NCBI GenBank assembly: GCA_963776195.1
Contig: CAVZMO010000039.1
Span: 39,939-103,938 of the forward strand
Source of the DNA: CAVZMO01 sp963776195
GTDB lineage: Bacteria > Nitrospirota > Thermodesulfovibrionia > Thermodesulfovibrionales > SM23-35
Reading direction: 5' to 3'
DNA: 64,000 nucleotides
Shown here: piece by piece, positions 9,366-18,293 of the stretch
How positions within the stretch are numbered: the stretch's first letter is position 1
How the letters are laid out: every line of letters begins with the position of its first letter
Program-made: the position numbers and the translations under genes
Notes under the pieces: model-generated
Databases searched by the model: none
What the model saw: only the letters and a program-made list of their open reading frames with translations
Told to the model about the DNA's origin: nothing

Positions 9366-10934
9366 CTACTTCTCTTCCTTGAGGAGTTTGTATTCTATAC
9401 TGTCAACTAATGCTTGGTAAGACGCTTCGATGATATTCTCAGAAACTCCGACCGTGCCCCACCTTTTTTCATCATCTCCTGATTCAACGAGCACCCTCAC
9501 CTTTGCAGAAGTACCCTTACCGGCTGTAAGGACACGCACTTTATAGTCGTGGAGTTTCACGTCCTTCAGTTCAGGATAGAACTTGTCGAGGGCCTTTCTC
9601 AAGGCATTATCTATCGCATTGACAGGTCCCTTTCCGGTCGCGGCGGTATGTTCGATGCTGCCGCCGACCTTTACCATGATCGTCGCCTCGCTCCACGATT
9701 CCTCTTTTTCTTTTCTCTTGTCGACAATGATCCTGAAACCTATGAGTTCAAAAAATCTCTTATGAAGTCCGAGTGCCTTTTTCATCAGGAGTTCGAATGA
9801 CGCCTCTGCAGCTTCGAATTGAAACCCTTCGTTTTCGAGGTTCTTTAATGTGGTGACGATATCCTGCAATTGGGGAGAGTCACGGTCGATACGGATACCG
9901 AATTCCTCCGCTTTTCTTAATATGTTGCTCCTCCCTGCAAGATCAGATATCAAAACCCTCTGGGAATTGCCGACCAGATCGGGCCGTATGTGTTCATAGG
10001 TCTCCGGTCTCTTTCTTACCGCACTGACATGCATACCGGCTTTATGGGCGAATGCGCTGTCTCCGACAAACGACTGTCTCTTGAAATGTCTGAGATTAGC
10101 TATCTCGTTCACATACCTTGATACGTCCCTCAATCGCCTTAATTGCTGGTCACTGAGGCATTTCATTCCGAGTTTGATCTGTAAATTCGGGATTATCGAG
10201 CAGAGGTTTGCATTGCCGCACCGTTCACCAAGTCCGTTGATAGTGCCCTGCACATGGGATGCTCCGCTCTCAACGGCAATGACCGAATTTGCAACGGCGC
10301 ATTCCGAATCATTATGGGCGTGAATACCGATGGACCCGCTCAAGGATTTCTTTATCTCACCGGTAATTCTTTTCAGATCATCAGGAAGTGTACCCCCGTT
10401 TGTATCACAGAGCACAAGGCAATCCGCACCGGCTTCCCGGGCGGCCTGGAGGCACTTCAGGGCATATTTCGGATTGTCCTTGTAGCCGTCAAAGAAATGT
10501 TCCGCATCATAAAAAACGGTCTCCACACTTTTCTTGAGATAGGAAACGGAGTTGTTGATGATTTCAAGGTTTTCGTTCAGGGATATCCTCAGCGCTTCTT
10601 TCACATGGAAATCCCATGTTTTTCCGAAGATCGTAACGATCTTGACCTCTGAATCGAGGAGCGCCTTCATCAGTGTATCTTCATGCACCTTGCGTTTCGG
10701 CCTATGAGTGCTGCCGAACGCAACAAGCTGCGAATTCTTGAGTCTCAGTTTCTTAGCTTTCTTAAAATATTCGATATCCCTCGGATTGGAGCCGGGCCAG
10801 CCACCCTCGATATAATGTACCCCAAGCTCGTCAAGCTTCTGGGTAATACGGAGTTTATCCTCAACAGAAAAGGAAATATCCTCTGTCTGTGCTCCGTCTC
10901 TCAATGTCGTATCATAGATTTCTATTCTTCGCAT
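9366..10934 (-). CDS. cimA: (R)-citramalate synthase
   Basis: The ATG at 10934 is chosen because homologues begin near MRRIEIYDTTLRDG; an in-frame TTG lies 12 bases upstream. The protein has about 522 residues. The catalytic HMGL-like barrel shows DTTLRDGAQT, HAHNDSECA and GNANLCS, and the C-terminal ~120 residues form a LeuA-type regulatory dimer domain. CimA condenses pyruvate and acetyl-CoA to citramalate, the threonine-independent route to 2-oxobutyrate and isoleucine. The N-terminal DTTLRDGAQTEDISFS form and the partner aspartokinase fit the CimA/2-isopropylmalate-synthase-like clade better than LeuA. It is transcribed with lysC, 15 bases downstream of that gene's stop. Confidence 0.9.
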   Translation of the reverse strand: MRRIEIYDTTLRDGAQTEDISFSVEDKLRITQKLDELGVHYIEGGWPGSNPRDIEYFKKAKKLRLKNSQLVAFGSTHRPKRKVHEDTLMKALLDSEVKIVTIFGKTWDFHVKEALRISLNENLEIINNSVSYLKKSVETVFYDAEHFFDGYKDNPKYALKCLQAAREAGADCLVLCDTNGGTLPDDLKRITGEIKKSLSGSIGIHAHNDSECAVANSVIAVESGASHVQGTINGLGERCGNANLCSIIPNLQIKLGMKCLSDQQLRRLRDVSRYVNEIANLRHFKRQSFVGDSAFAHKAGMHVSAVRKRPETYEHIRPDLVGNSQRVLISDLAGRSNILRKAEEFGIRIDRDSPQLQDIVTTLKNLENEGFQFEAAEASFELLMKKALGLHKRFFELIGFRIIVDKRKEKEESWSEATIMVKVGGSIEHTAATGKGPVNAIDNALRKALDKFYPELKDVKLHDYKVRVLTAGKGTSAKVRVLVESGDDEKRWGTVGVSENIIEASYQALVDSIEYKLLKEEK

Positions 10935-10949
10935 GATATTAATCAAGTT

Positions 10950-12209
10950 TTATTTTTTGGATACGGGTTTCCGCTGCTTCCCTTTTTGTTGCTTGGTTTC
11001 CCCGAGCTCAAAAGCATCGTGTAATACCCTGACGGCGAGTTCCGTATATTTTGAACCGATGATGCACGAGACTTTTATCTCCGAAGTACCGATCATCAAG
11101 ATGTTTATACCGTGTTTTGCAAGGGTATCGAACATTTTGGCTGCAACGCCCGAATGGGTCCTCATGCCGACACCGATGATAGAAACTTTTGCGATGTCAT
11201 CCCTCATTTTGACATCCCTTGCCTCGAGTTCGGCAGCAAAATCCCCGGTGATTTTGAGCGCCTTTTTGCTGTCCGATCTTGGGACCGTAAAGGAAATATC
11301 CGTAGCTTTTCCGTCGCTGCTGATGTTCTGCACGATCATATCAACAATGATGTCTGCACCGGCAATCGCATTGAACAGTTTGGCCGCGACGCCCGGCCTG
11401 TCAGGGACCGCTATTACGGTTATTTTCGCCTGATTTTTATCGTGGGCAACCCCCGATACCATGACTTTTTCCATATCCGTATCCTCCTTAACGACGAGCG
11501 TGCCGGGATTATCATTGAAACTCGACCTGACCACAACAGGAACATCGTATTTTTTTGCGAACTCGACAGACCTCGTCTGGAGCACCTTCGCGCCGAGACT
11601 TGCAAGCTCGAGCATCTCTTCATAGGAGACCTTATCGAGTTTTTTCGCTTCCGGCACGATATTGGGGTCTGTAGTATAAACCCCGTCAACATCCGTGTAG
11701 ATCTCGCAGAGATCTGCCTTAAGTGCGGCTGCGATTGCAACTGCCGTCAAATCAGAACCTCCCCTCCCGAGCGTTGTAACTTCGGCGGTCTCAGTTATCC
11801 CCTGAAATCCGGCGATAACCGGAATTATGCCTTTTGCCAACGCCTTTTTTACCTGTTCTGCCGTTATCCTTTCTATCTTTGCCTGTGTATGTACCTCGTT
11901 GGTAAGGATCCCCACCTGCCTGCCGGTAAAGGACATTGATCTAAAGCCGGACTCGTTTATTGCGATCGCCGTGAGAGCGGCGCTCGTACGCTCGCCCGAT
12001 GAAAGGAGAAGATCCATCTCACGTCCCTCGGGATTTTGAGATATGCTATTTGCAAGTCCGATGAGTTTGTCCGTTTCGCCCGACATCGCAGACACGATAA
12101 CAACGACACCATGACCCTGCCTCTTTGCTTTAGCGACACGTTCGGCAACCGCCTTTATTCTTTCGATACTGCCTACGGATGTGCCGCCATATTTCTGAAC
12201 GATCAGCAT
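10950..12209 (-). CDS. lysC: Aspartate kinase
   Basis: This 419-residue monofunctional aspartokinase has the N-terminal KYGGTSVG motif (residues 5-12), SGERTSAALTA, GRGGSDLTA and two C-terminal ACT domains (about 265-335 and 345-410) that normally bind lysine and/or threonine for feedback control. It phosphorylates aspartate, the first step toward lysine, threonine and methionine. It lies directly upstream of cimA on the same strand, so amino-acid biosynthesis genes are grouped. The last residues are lysine-rich (KQQKGKQRKPVSKK). Confidence 0.95.
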   Translation of the reverse strand: MLIVQKYGGTSVGSIERIKAVAERVAKAKRQGHGVVVIVSAMSGETDKLIGLANSISQNPEGREMDLLLSSGERTSAALTAIAINESGFRSMSFTGRQVGILTNEVHTQAKIERITAEQVKKALAKGIIPVIAGFQGITETAEVTTLGRGGSDLTAVAIAAALKADLCEIYTDVDGVYTTDPNIVPEAKKLDKVSYEEMLELASLGAKVLQTRSVEFAKKYDVPVVVRSSFNDNPGTLVVKEDTDMEKVMVSGVAHDKNQAKITVIAVPDRPGVAAKLFNAIAGADIIVDMIVQNISSDGKATDISFTVPRSDSKKALKITGDFAAELEARDVKMRDDIAKVSIIGVGMRTHSGVAAKMFDTLAKHGINILMIGTSEIKVSCIIGSKYTELAVRVLHDAFELGETKQQKGKQRKPVSKK

Positions 12210-12395
12210 AAGTTTAGGACCATTCCTCCCTCTTTTTTTAAGGCCTTTTCTTTATGATTTCTTCACAAGCCCTTTTATCACAGTGCCTGCACATGTTTCA
12301 TTATAGCAAAAAAATCCAAATATCCGGATAATGTCCTGAATAAGAAAGACAATTTAAAGTAAGCATCTATCTTATGATAGAATAAAAGCGACAAA

Positions 12396-14264
12396 ATGTA
12401 TATTAGATTATCATCCGGAAAGAGACTCGACATCCTGGAGGGAGAAAATCTTCTTCAGGCATTAAAGAGACAGGGGGTATACCTTGTTGCCTCATGCGGC
12501 GGGAAAGGGGTATGCGGCAAATGCCGCATCAGGACAATTGAAGGAAAGTGCAGGACTGAATCCAGAGGCAAGCTGGAACCCCATGAAATAGACAAAGGTA
12601 TCGTGCTGGCGTGTCAGACATTTGCGGAGTCGGACCTTGTTATTGATATCCCGAAAGAATCGAGACTCGTTGTCGGAGACATCATAGAGATTTCCAAGGC
12701 AAAAGACCTCTTTGAACTCTTTAAGTCTTTGGATGGGAATATATCTCCGATGGTGAAACGGCTTCCGCTGGACGTTCCTCCTCCAACGATCGATAACAAT
12801 ATGGCCGACCTTGAAAGGCTGGTAAAGAGCATTGCGGAAACAGGCTTGGAAGGGATGAGGTTTTCTCATGGGTTTGTTTCGTCCCTCGCCCAATCACTGA
12901 GGGACTCGGACTGGAGAGTGGATCTTGGATATACGGAAAGTCTCGAGGCCGTCTTCCTGTCACCCGTGACAGACAAAGAAAGATACGGCATAGCGGTAGA
13001 TATCGGGACGACCACTATTGTTGTGTACCTTGTTAATCTCAAAGACGGGCATCTTGTCGATGTCGGTTCAACCTACAACTCACAGATACGGTACGGCGAC
13101 GATGTTATTACCAGGATTGTTTTTGCCACAGAAAACAAAGGGCTTAATGAACTGAAAGAAGCGGTTGTTACCGATATTAATGACCTCATCGCACCTATAG
13201 GCGAAAGGCATGCCATAGCTGCTGACGATATCGAGTCGGTTGTTATTTCCGGAAATACGACAATGGCACATCTTTTTTGGGGATTTAATCCGGCATATAT
13301 CAGAGAAGAGCCCTACACCCCGACAGTAAATACCTTTCCATTATGGGAAGCGCACATCGCCCGGCTTACTGTGAATGAGCAAGCCCCTGTTTATACGGTT
13401 CCGTGTATTGCGAGCTATGTCGGCGGGGATATCGTTGCGGGGGTACTTGCTTCAAAGATGCACAGGAAGGACGAGATATCGCTCTTTATGGACATCGGCA
13501 CGAACGGAGAAATCGTGATCGGCAACAAAGAATGGCTCGTGACTGCGGCTTGTTCTGCGGGTCCCTGTTTTGAAGGGAGCGGGATAAAGCACGGCATGAG
13601 GGCAACGGAAGGGGCTGTTGAATCTGTAAGGATCGACCCTCAGACGTTTGAACCTGCCCTGGGAGTAATAGGCAGCGGAAAACCGATAGGGATTTGCGGT
13701 TCGGGCATGATAGATGCGATAACCGAAATGTTCCTCGCCGGCGTTATCGACCAGAAGGGGCGGTTTGTGAAGGGCATCGGCACCGGCAGGATAAGAGACG
13801 GCATTGAGGGGCCGGAGTTCCTGTTCTACAGCGACGAACGGAGTGACATAGTCCTTACGGAGGTTGATATAGAAAATGTCATGAGGGCGAAGGCGGCAAT
13901 TTACGCGGGAATTTCGTTACTCTTGCTGAAGGTGGGTCTGACGTTTGATGACATAGAGCGTGTTTATATCGCCGGAGGGTTCGGTAACTATCTCAATGTC
14001 GAGAAGGCGGTCATCATAGGCATGCTGCCCGACATAACGAGAGAAAAATTTGTTTTCCTCGGAAATACTTCTGTTGTTGGAGCATATCTCTGTCTTCTTT
14101 CGGACAAGATGAGGCGTGAAGCCGGAGAGATCGCGCAAAAGATGACCAATATCGAATTGTCCGTTTCGAGAAGGTTTATGGACGAATACATGTCCGCCCT
14201 TTTCCTCCCCCATACGGATATGAAACAGTTTCCTACGGTGGAGAAATTGTTATTTAAGAAGTAG
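12396..14264 (+). CDS. RACo-like ferredoxin/ASKHA activator of corrinoid proteins (DUF4445-type)
   Basis: This 622-residue protein begins with a 2Fe-2S ferredoxin domain whose cysteines lie in CGGKGVCGKC (about 34-43), with a fourth in LACQT (about 73). It is followed by a linker and an ASKHA ATPase domain with AVDIGTTT, VVISGNTTMAHLFWG, FMDIGTNGEI and GICGSGMIDA. This arrangement matches RACo, which uses ATP and an electron to return Co(II) corrinoid proteins to Co(I) in Wood-Ljungdahl and methyltransferase systems. No corrinoid protein or methyltransferase gene is adjacent, so the target is unknown. The gene is divergent from lysC across a 186-base gap. Confidence 0.85.
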   Translation: MYIRLSSGKRLDILEGENLLQALKRQGVYLVASCGGKGVCGKCRIRTIEGKCRTESRGKLEPHEIDKGIVLACQTFAESDLVIDIPKESRLVVGDIIEISKAKDLFELFKSLDGNISPMVKRLPLDVPPPTIDNNMADLERLVKSIAETGLEGMRFSHGFVSSLAQSLRDSDWRVDLGYTESLEAVFLSPVTDKERYGIAVDIGTTTIVVYLVNLKDGHLVDVGSTYNSQIRYGDDVITRIVFATENKGLNELKEAVVTDINDLIAPIGERHAIAADDIESVVISGNTTMAHLFWGFNPAYIREEPYTPTVNTFPLWEAHIARLTVNEQAPVYTVPCIASYVGGDIVAGVLASKMHRKDEISLFMDIGTNGEIVIGNKEWLVTAACSAGPCFEGSGIKHGMRATEGAVESVRIDPQTFEPALGVIGSGKPIGICGSGMIDAITEMFLAGVIDQKGRFVKGIGTGRIRDGIEGPEFLFYSDERSDIVLTEVDIENVMRAKAAIYAGISLLLLKVGLTFDDIERVYIAGGFGNYLNVEKAVIIGMLPDITREKFVFLGNTSVVGAYLCLLSDKMRREAGEIAQKMTNIELSVSRRFMDEYMSALFLPHTDMKQFPTVEKLLFKK

Positions 14265-14271
14265 GCGCTTC

Positions 14272-14610
14272 TTAATGCACCGGTCCTGAAGAAAGGAGTT
14301 TCTCCACCTCTCTCTTTATGACCGTAGCGGGTATCCCGCCGTGTATCTTAAGGACTCCGTTTATCAAGACAATAGGGGGGTTAAGGGCGCCCAGCCTCAG
14401 AAGCTCTTTGATATCATCGAATTCTTCCTCCGCTTCCATGAAGAGGTCGATGTATTCGACAAAGACGACAGAGGGATAAAAATAATTCATCTCCTGTGAA
14501 AGCTCATCGGTAAGGATTTTATTCGTACCTGCAACATCAGTTGTATTGTCGTCAAAGAGGATGGTCTCCGTCGGATTGTCGAGTATCTGTATGTGCACTC
14601 TTTGGAGCAT
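14272..14610 (-). CDS. Small thioredoxin-fold-like protein without CXXC
   Basis: This 112-residue cytoplasmic protein has a beta-alpha-beta pattern and the segment NPPIVLINGVLKIHGGIP, with a cis-Pro-like position, resembling thioredoxin-like YuzD/DUF1462 proteins. It has no cysteine pair, so redox activity is unlikely. It begins 5 bases after the panC stop and is probably co-transcribed with it. The family assignment is only by pattern and is uncertain. Confidence 0.6.
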   Translation of the reverse strand: MLQRVHIQILDNPTETILFDDNTTDVAGTNKILTDELSQEMNYFYPSVVFVEYIDLFMEAEEEFDDIKELLRLGALNPPIVLINGVLKIHGGIPATVIKREVEKLLSSGPVH

Positions 14611-14615
14611 TCAGG

Positions 14616-15476
14616 TTACCTCTCTTTCTTCACGGCAACGAGTATATTGTCTATGAGCCTCGTCTCGCCCAGTTTCACCGCAACCGCGAGAACCGCATTT
14701 TCTTTTATCTCGAAAGGCTCATCAAGGGTCTCAGGGTCATAGACGCCCGCATAATCGATAGCCGTAACGGCAGGCTCGCTCAGGATTTTTTCTTGCATAA
14801 CCCGTTTTACATGGTCAACCTTTATTATACCAGATTTGACCAGCTCGGAGGCCTCTTTGAGGCATCGGTAGATGACCGTAGAGGCTGCTCTTTGCACGGG
14901 GTCAAGATAAGTATTTCTCGAACTCATAGCGAGCCCATCCCGTTCGCGTATTGTAGGACAGACGACAACTTCGATATCCATATCGAGGTCTTTGACCATT
15001 TGTTTTATGACGACTGTCTGCTGAAAATCCTTTTGGCCGAAGTAGGCCCGAGCCGGTTTTATGATGTGAAACAGCTTTGTTACGATTGTCGCGACTCCCC
15101 TGAAATGGCCGGGTCTGAATGCTCCGCAGAGCTTCTCCGAAAGCTTTTCCACCTCCACATGGGTCAGGAAATTTTCAGGATACATTGAAGAGATGACAGG
15201 CGTAAAAAGGATGTCTACCCCTTCTTTCAGAAGCTTCTCTGCGTCACCTTCGATATCCCTCGGATATTTCCGAAAATCTTCGGAGGGACCGAATTGCATA
15301 GGGTTCACGAATATGCTCACCACAGTGACAATATTCTCCGCTCTGGCCCTTCTGACAAGGCTGAGATGACCTTCGTGAAGAGCTCCCATTGTCGGGACGA
15401 GGCCTATGGATTTCCCATGGAGGATAAGACTATTGACTGTAGCTTGCATGATTTTTGGCGCACGTATTATTTCCAC
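14616..15476 (-). CDS. panC: Pantoate--beta-alanine ligase
   Basis: The GTG at 15476 is chosen because an AGGGGG site lies about 10 bases upstream and the protein then begins MEIIRAPKIMQ, as is usual; this gives 286 residues, the normal length. Nucleotidyl-transferase motifs are visible: PTMGALHEGHLSLV (HIGH-like) and MSSRNTYL (KMSKS-like). PanC joins pantoate and beta-alanine with ATP to make pantothenate, the precursor of coenzyme A. It is followed closely by the thioredoxin-like small gene. Confidence 0.95.
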   Translation of the reverse strand: MEIIRAPKIMQATVNSLILHGKSIGLVPTMGALHEGHLSLVRRARAENIVTVVSIFVNPMQFGPSEDFRKYPRDIEGDAEKLLKEGVDILFTPVISSMYPENFLTHVEVEKLSEKLCGAFRPGHFRGVATIVTKLFHIIKPARAYFGQKDFQQTVVIKQMVKDLDMDIEVVVCPTIRERDGLAMSSRNTYLDPVQRAASTVIYRCLKEASELVKSGIIKVDHVKRVMQEKILSEPAVTAIDYAGVYDPETLDEPFEIKENAVLAVAVKLGETRLIDNILVAVKKER

Positions 15477-15643
15477 GTCTTTATTACCCCCTGTCCGAGC
15501 TTCCCGCGTCAAGATGAAGAAACAAAATACTGCAATTTATCCTTATTGCCTTTTAGAAGCAAATTTGCCGATATAAGCTATCTAAAGACGAATGGATTTG
15601 TCAAATGGAGATTCAGGCCTGGCAGGACTTTTAAATACCCAAT

Positions 15644-16090
15644 ATGGTAAAATTCAAAACCGTGGAAGAGATCGGCGTTGTAAGGAGTGTCGAGGGTATG
15701 GTTGCAACTGTTTCCGTTCCGAAGAAAAGTGGGTGTGAAGGCTGTTCTTTAAAGGTTTGTAAACCCGAGGAACAATCGATGGTCATTGAGGCGCTTAATC
15801 CGGTTAAAGCCAGAGTCGGACAGAAGGTGAGGATAGTAATGAAACCATACACTTATCTGAAAGGCTCGATAATCGTATATGGAATACCCGCGCTTGCCTT
15901 AATCGCCGGGGCGGTCGTCGGCAAAGAGATCTTCAGTCCTTATTTCAAGAGGTTTGATCCGGATATTGTTTCTGCCGTCTTTGGGCTTGGCGCATTTGTT
16001 GTTTCTTTTTTGCTGATAAAGCTCTGGAGCGCTAAAGTGAACAAAAAGGTTGAATCAAAACCGCTCATTGAGGAGATTCTGGATGAGTAG
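15644..16090 (+). CDS. RseC/MucC-like SoxR-reducing-system membrane protein
   Basis: This 148-residue protein has the RseC pattern. A cysteine cluster (CEGCSLKVC, residues 31-39) is followed by a beta domain and two transmembrane helices (about 77-95 and 108-127) with a cytoplasmic tail. RseC-type proteins are tied to SoxR reduction, sigma-E control and the Rnf-like electron system in other bacteria; no such partner is nearby. Ribosome-site evidence is weak, and a GTG seven codons downstream is an alternative start. Confidence 0.75.
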   Translation: MVKFKTVEEIGVVRSVEGMVATVSVPKKSGCEGCSLKVCKPEEQSMVIEALNPVKARVGQKVRIVMKPYTYLKGSIIVYGIPALALIAGAVVGKEIFSPYFKRFDPDIVSAVFGLGAFVVSFLLIKLWSAKVNKKVESKPLIEEILDE

Positions 16091-16182
16091 TTAGGCTGAA
16101 GCTGCGGTGAAAGCTTAAAAAATGCTTAGCTTAACCTCGACCTTAACCTGATTTTGAAATATTACTAATACAGGGGGTATTT

Positions 16183-18285
16183 ATGGCAAACTTTGAGGTT
16201 GACAAAATACGCAATGTGGCTGTAATTGCGCATGGAGGCGCAGGCAAGACCTCTCTTGTCGAGGCGATGCTTTTTGATTCAGGCTCAATAGACAGAATCG
16301 GGAGGGTGGATGACGGCACTACGACGACGGACTGTGAGCCCGAGGAGATAGCGAGAAAGATTACGATTATCTCATCTCCTGCTTTCTGCAACTGGAATGG
16401 AAGCCGAATTAACCTGGTAGACACACCCGGATTTATTAATTTCCTCGAGGACACCCGTGGCTGCTTGCGCGCGGTTGACGGGGCTATCGTTATCGTGAGC
16501 GCTATCTCCGGCGTTAAGGCCGAAACGCAAAAGATATGGAAGTATGCCTCCGAGTTTGAGTTGCCGAGAATGATTTTTATCAACAAGATGGACAAAGAGA
16601 ACGCTAATTTCCTTCGGGCATTAGGTGAACTCGAAAAGGCTTTTGGGAAAGATGCATTGCCCCTTCAGCTGCCCATAGGCTCCGGCGAAAGTTTTAGCGG
16701 TATCGTTGACCTGCTCAGGATGAAGGCGTTCACTTTCGGTAACGGGAAGGCGGAAGAATCCGACATTCCTTCCGGTATGATGCCGGAGGCTGAAGAATAC
16801 AGAAAAAAGCTGATCGAAAAGATCGCGGAGTCCGATGACGCACTGCTCGAGAGGTATCTCGAAGGGGGAGCGTTGTCCGACGAAGAGATCGTCAAAGGGG
16901 TCAAAGAGGGCGCTTTGACAAAGAAATTCCTTCCCGTTACGTGCGGCTCCGCACTCAGGAACATTGCGATAGCTCAACTTCTTGATATGGTATTGCTCTG
17001 CCTTCCTTCACCTGCAGGGATGGCAGGAATAAGACCGATTAAGGGCAAAAACCCGAAGGACGGAAAAGAGGTTGAAAGAAAACCTCTTCAGACCGAGCCG
17101 CTGTCCGCATATGTATTTAAAACAATAGCCGACCCCTTCGCGGGAAGGCTTTCGATATTCAGGGTATATTCAGGTTCTTTAAAGGCCGATTCGAACGTGC
17201 TGAATGCAACAACCGGCGCAAAAGAAAGGATCGGTCAGGTCTTTTATCTTTTAGGGAAAAAGCAGATCTCTGCACAGACGATAGGCACCGGCGAGATCGG
17301 TGTTGTCGCAAAACTCAAGGAGACCTATACCGGCGATACCCTATCAGAGGAGGCGCACCCCATCGTCTTCGAAAAGGTCAAGTTTGCGGACCCTATCATT
17401 GCTTATGCGATAGCGTCGAAGAATAAAGGTGATGAAGATAAGGTCGGCACGGGACTTCACAGGATCCTCGAAGAGGACCCGACTCTGAGGTTCCAGAGAG
17501 ACGAAGAGACAAAGGAGATGCTTCTCTCCGGTATGGGCCAGGTGCATCTTGAAGTTACCCTCGAGAGACTGAAAAGGAAATTCGGCGTCGAGGTCGTAAT
17601 GAAAACGCCCAAAGTCCCTTATAGAGAGACTATCAAGGTCGGCGCAAGGGCTCAGGGAAGGTACAAGAAGCAGTCGGGAGGACGCGGACAATACGGTGAT
17701 TGCTGGCTGGAAGTGGAGCCGTTGCCGAGAGGCGGGGGCTATGAATTTTCCGACAGGATCGTCGGAGGAGTGATCCCCCAGCAATATAGGCCCGCTGTTG
17801 AAAAGGGCGTTGCGGAGACAATGAAGGAGGGCATCATCGCGGGATATCCTCTCGCCGATGTAAAGGTCACCTTATATGACGGGTCCTACCATACAGTAGA
17901 TTCTTCGGAAATGGCCTTCAAGATTGCAGGGTCTATGGCGCTCAGGAAAGCTGTGCAGGACGCGAAACCTATATTGCTCGAACCCATTATGAAGGTCGAG
18001 GTCATAACACCCGATGACACACTCGGCGCTGTCATAGGAGATCTGAATTCAAAGAGGGGCAGGGTCCAGGGGGTCGAACCTCAGGCCGGGGGCAACCAGA
18101 AGATCAATGCGCAGGTCCCCATGTCGGAGATGCTTACTTATGCAAACCAGCTCACCAGTCTGACCTCGGGAAGAGGGATGTATTCAATGGAATTTTCCCA
18201 TTACGAAGAACTGCCGAGCCACCTGACCCAGAAGATAATCTCCGATCGGGAGGCCCAGAAAAAAGAGAAGGCTGAAGAGAAATAG
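16183..18285 (+). CDS. Elongation factor G-like GTPase (FusA2 type)
   Basis: This 700-residue protein has the five-domain EF-G layout. The P-loop is AHGGAGKTS (16-24) instead of the AHIDAGKTT of canonical EF-G, the G3 motif is DTPGF (80-84) and the G4 motif is NKMD (134-137). That P-loop, and the lack of the usual ribosomal-operon neighbours, mark it as the EF-G paralogue often called FusA2 or EF-G-like. The paralogue's role (translocation, recycling or stress) is not settled. GGGGGTATTT precedes the ATG. ileS follows after 8 bases, so the two are probably co-transcribed. Confidence 0.88.
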   Translation: MANFEVDKIRNVAVIAHGGAGKTSLVEAMLFDSGSIDRIGRVDDGTTTTDCEPEEIARKITIISSPAFCNWNGSRINLVDTPGFINFLEDTRGCLRAVDGAIVIVSAISGVKAETQKIWKYASEFELPRMIFINKMDKENANFLRALGELEKAFGKDALPLQLPIGSGESFSGIVDLLRMKAFTFGNGKAEESDIPSGMMPEAEEYRKKLIEKIAESDDALLERYLEGGALSDEEIVKGVKEGALTKKFLPVTCGSALRNIAIAQLLDMVLLCLPSPAGMAGIRPIKGKNPKDGKEVERKPLQTEPLSAYVFKTIADPFAGRLSIFRVYSGSLKADSNVLNATTGAKERIGQVFYLLGKKQISAQTIGTGEIGVVAKLKETYTGDTLSEEAHPIVFEKVKFADPIIAYAIASKNKGDEDKVGTGLHRILEEDPTLRFQRDEETKEMLLSGMGQVHLEVTLERLKRKFGVEVVMKTPKVPYRETIKVGARAQGRYKKQSGGRGQYGDCWLEVEPLPRGGGYEFSDRIVGGVIPQQYRPAVEKGVAETMKEGIIAGYPLADVKVTLYDGSYHTVDSSEMAFKIAGSMALRKAVQDAKPILLEPIMKVEVITPDDTLGAVIGDLNSKRGRVQGVEPQAGGNQKINAQVPMSEMLTYANQLTSLTSGRGMYSMEFSHYEELPSHLTQKIISDREAQKKEKAEEK

Positions 18286-18293
18286 CCGGGAAT

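Noticed and set aside
9222..9410. 62-codon plus-strand frame after the lipoprotein gene
   Set aside because: No ribosome site, no family resemblance, and it overlaps the end of cimA on the other strand.
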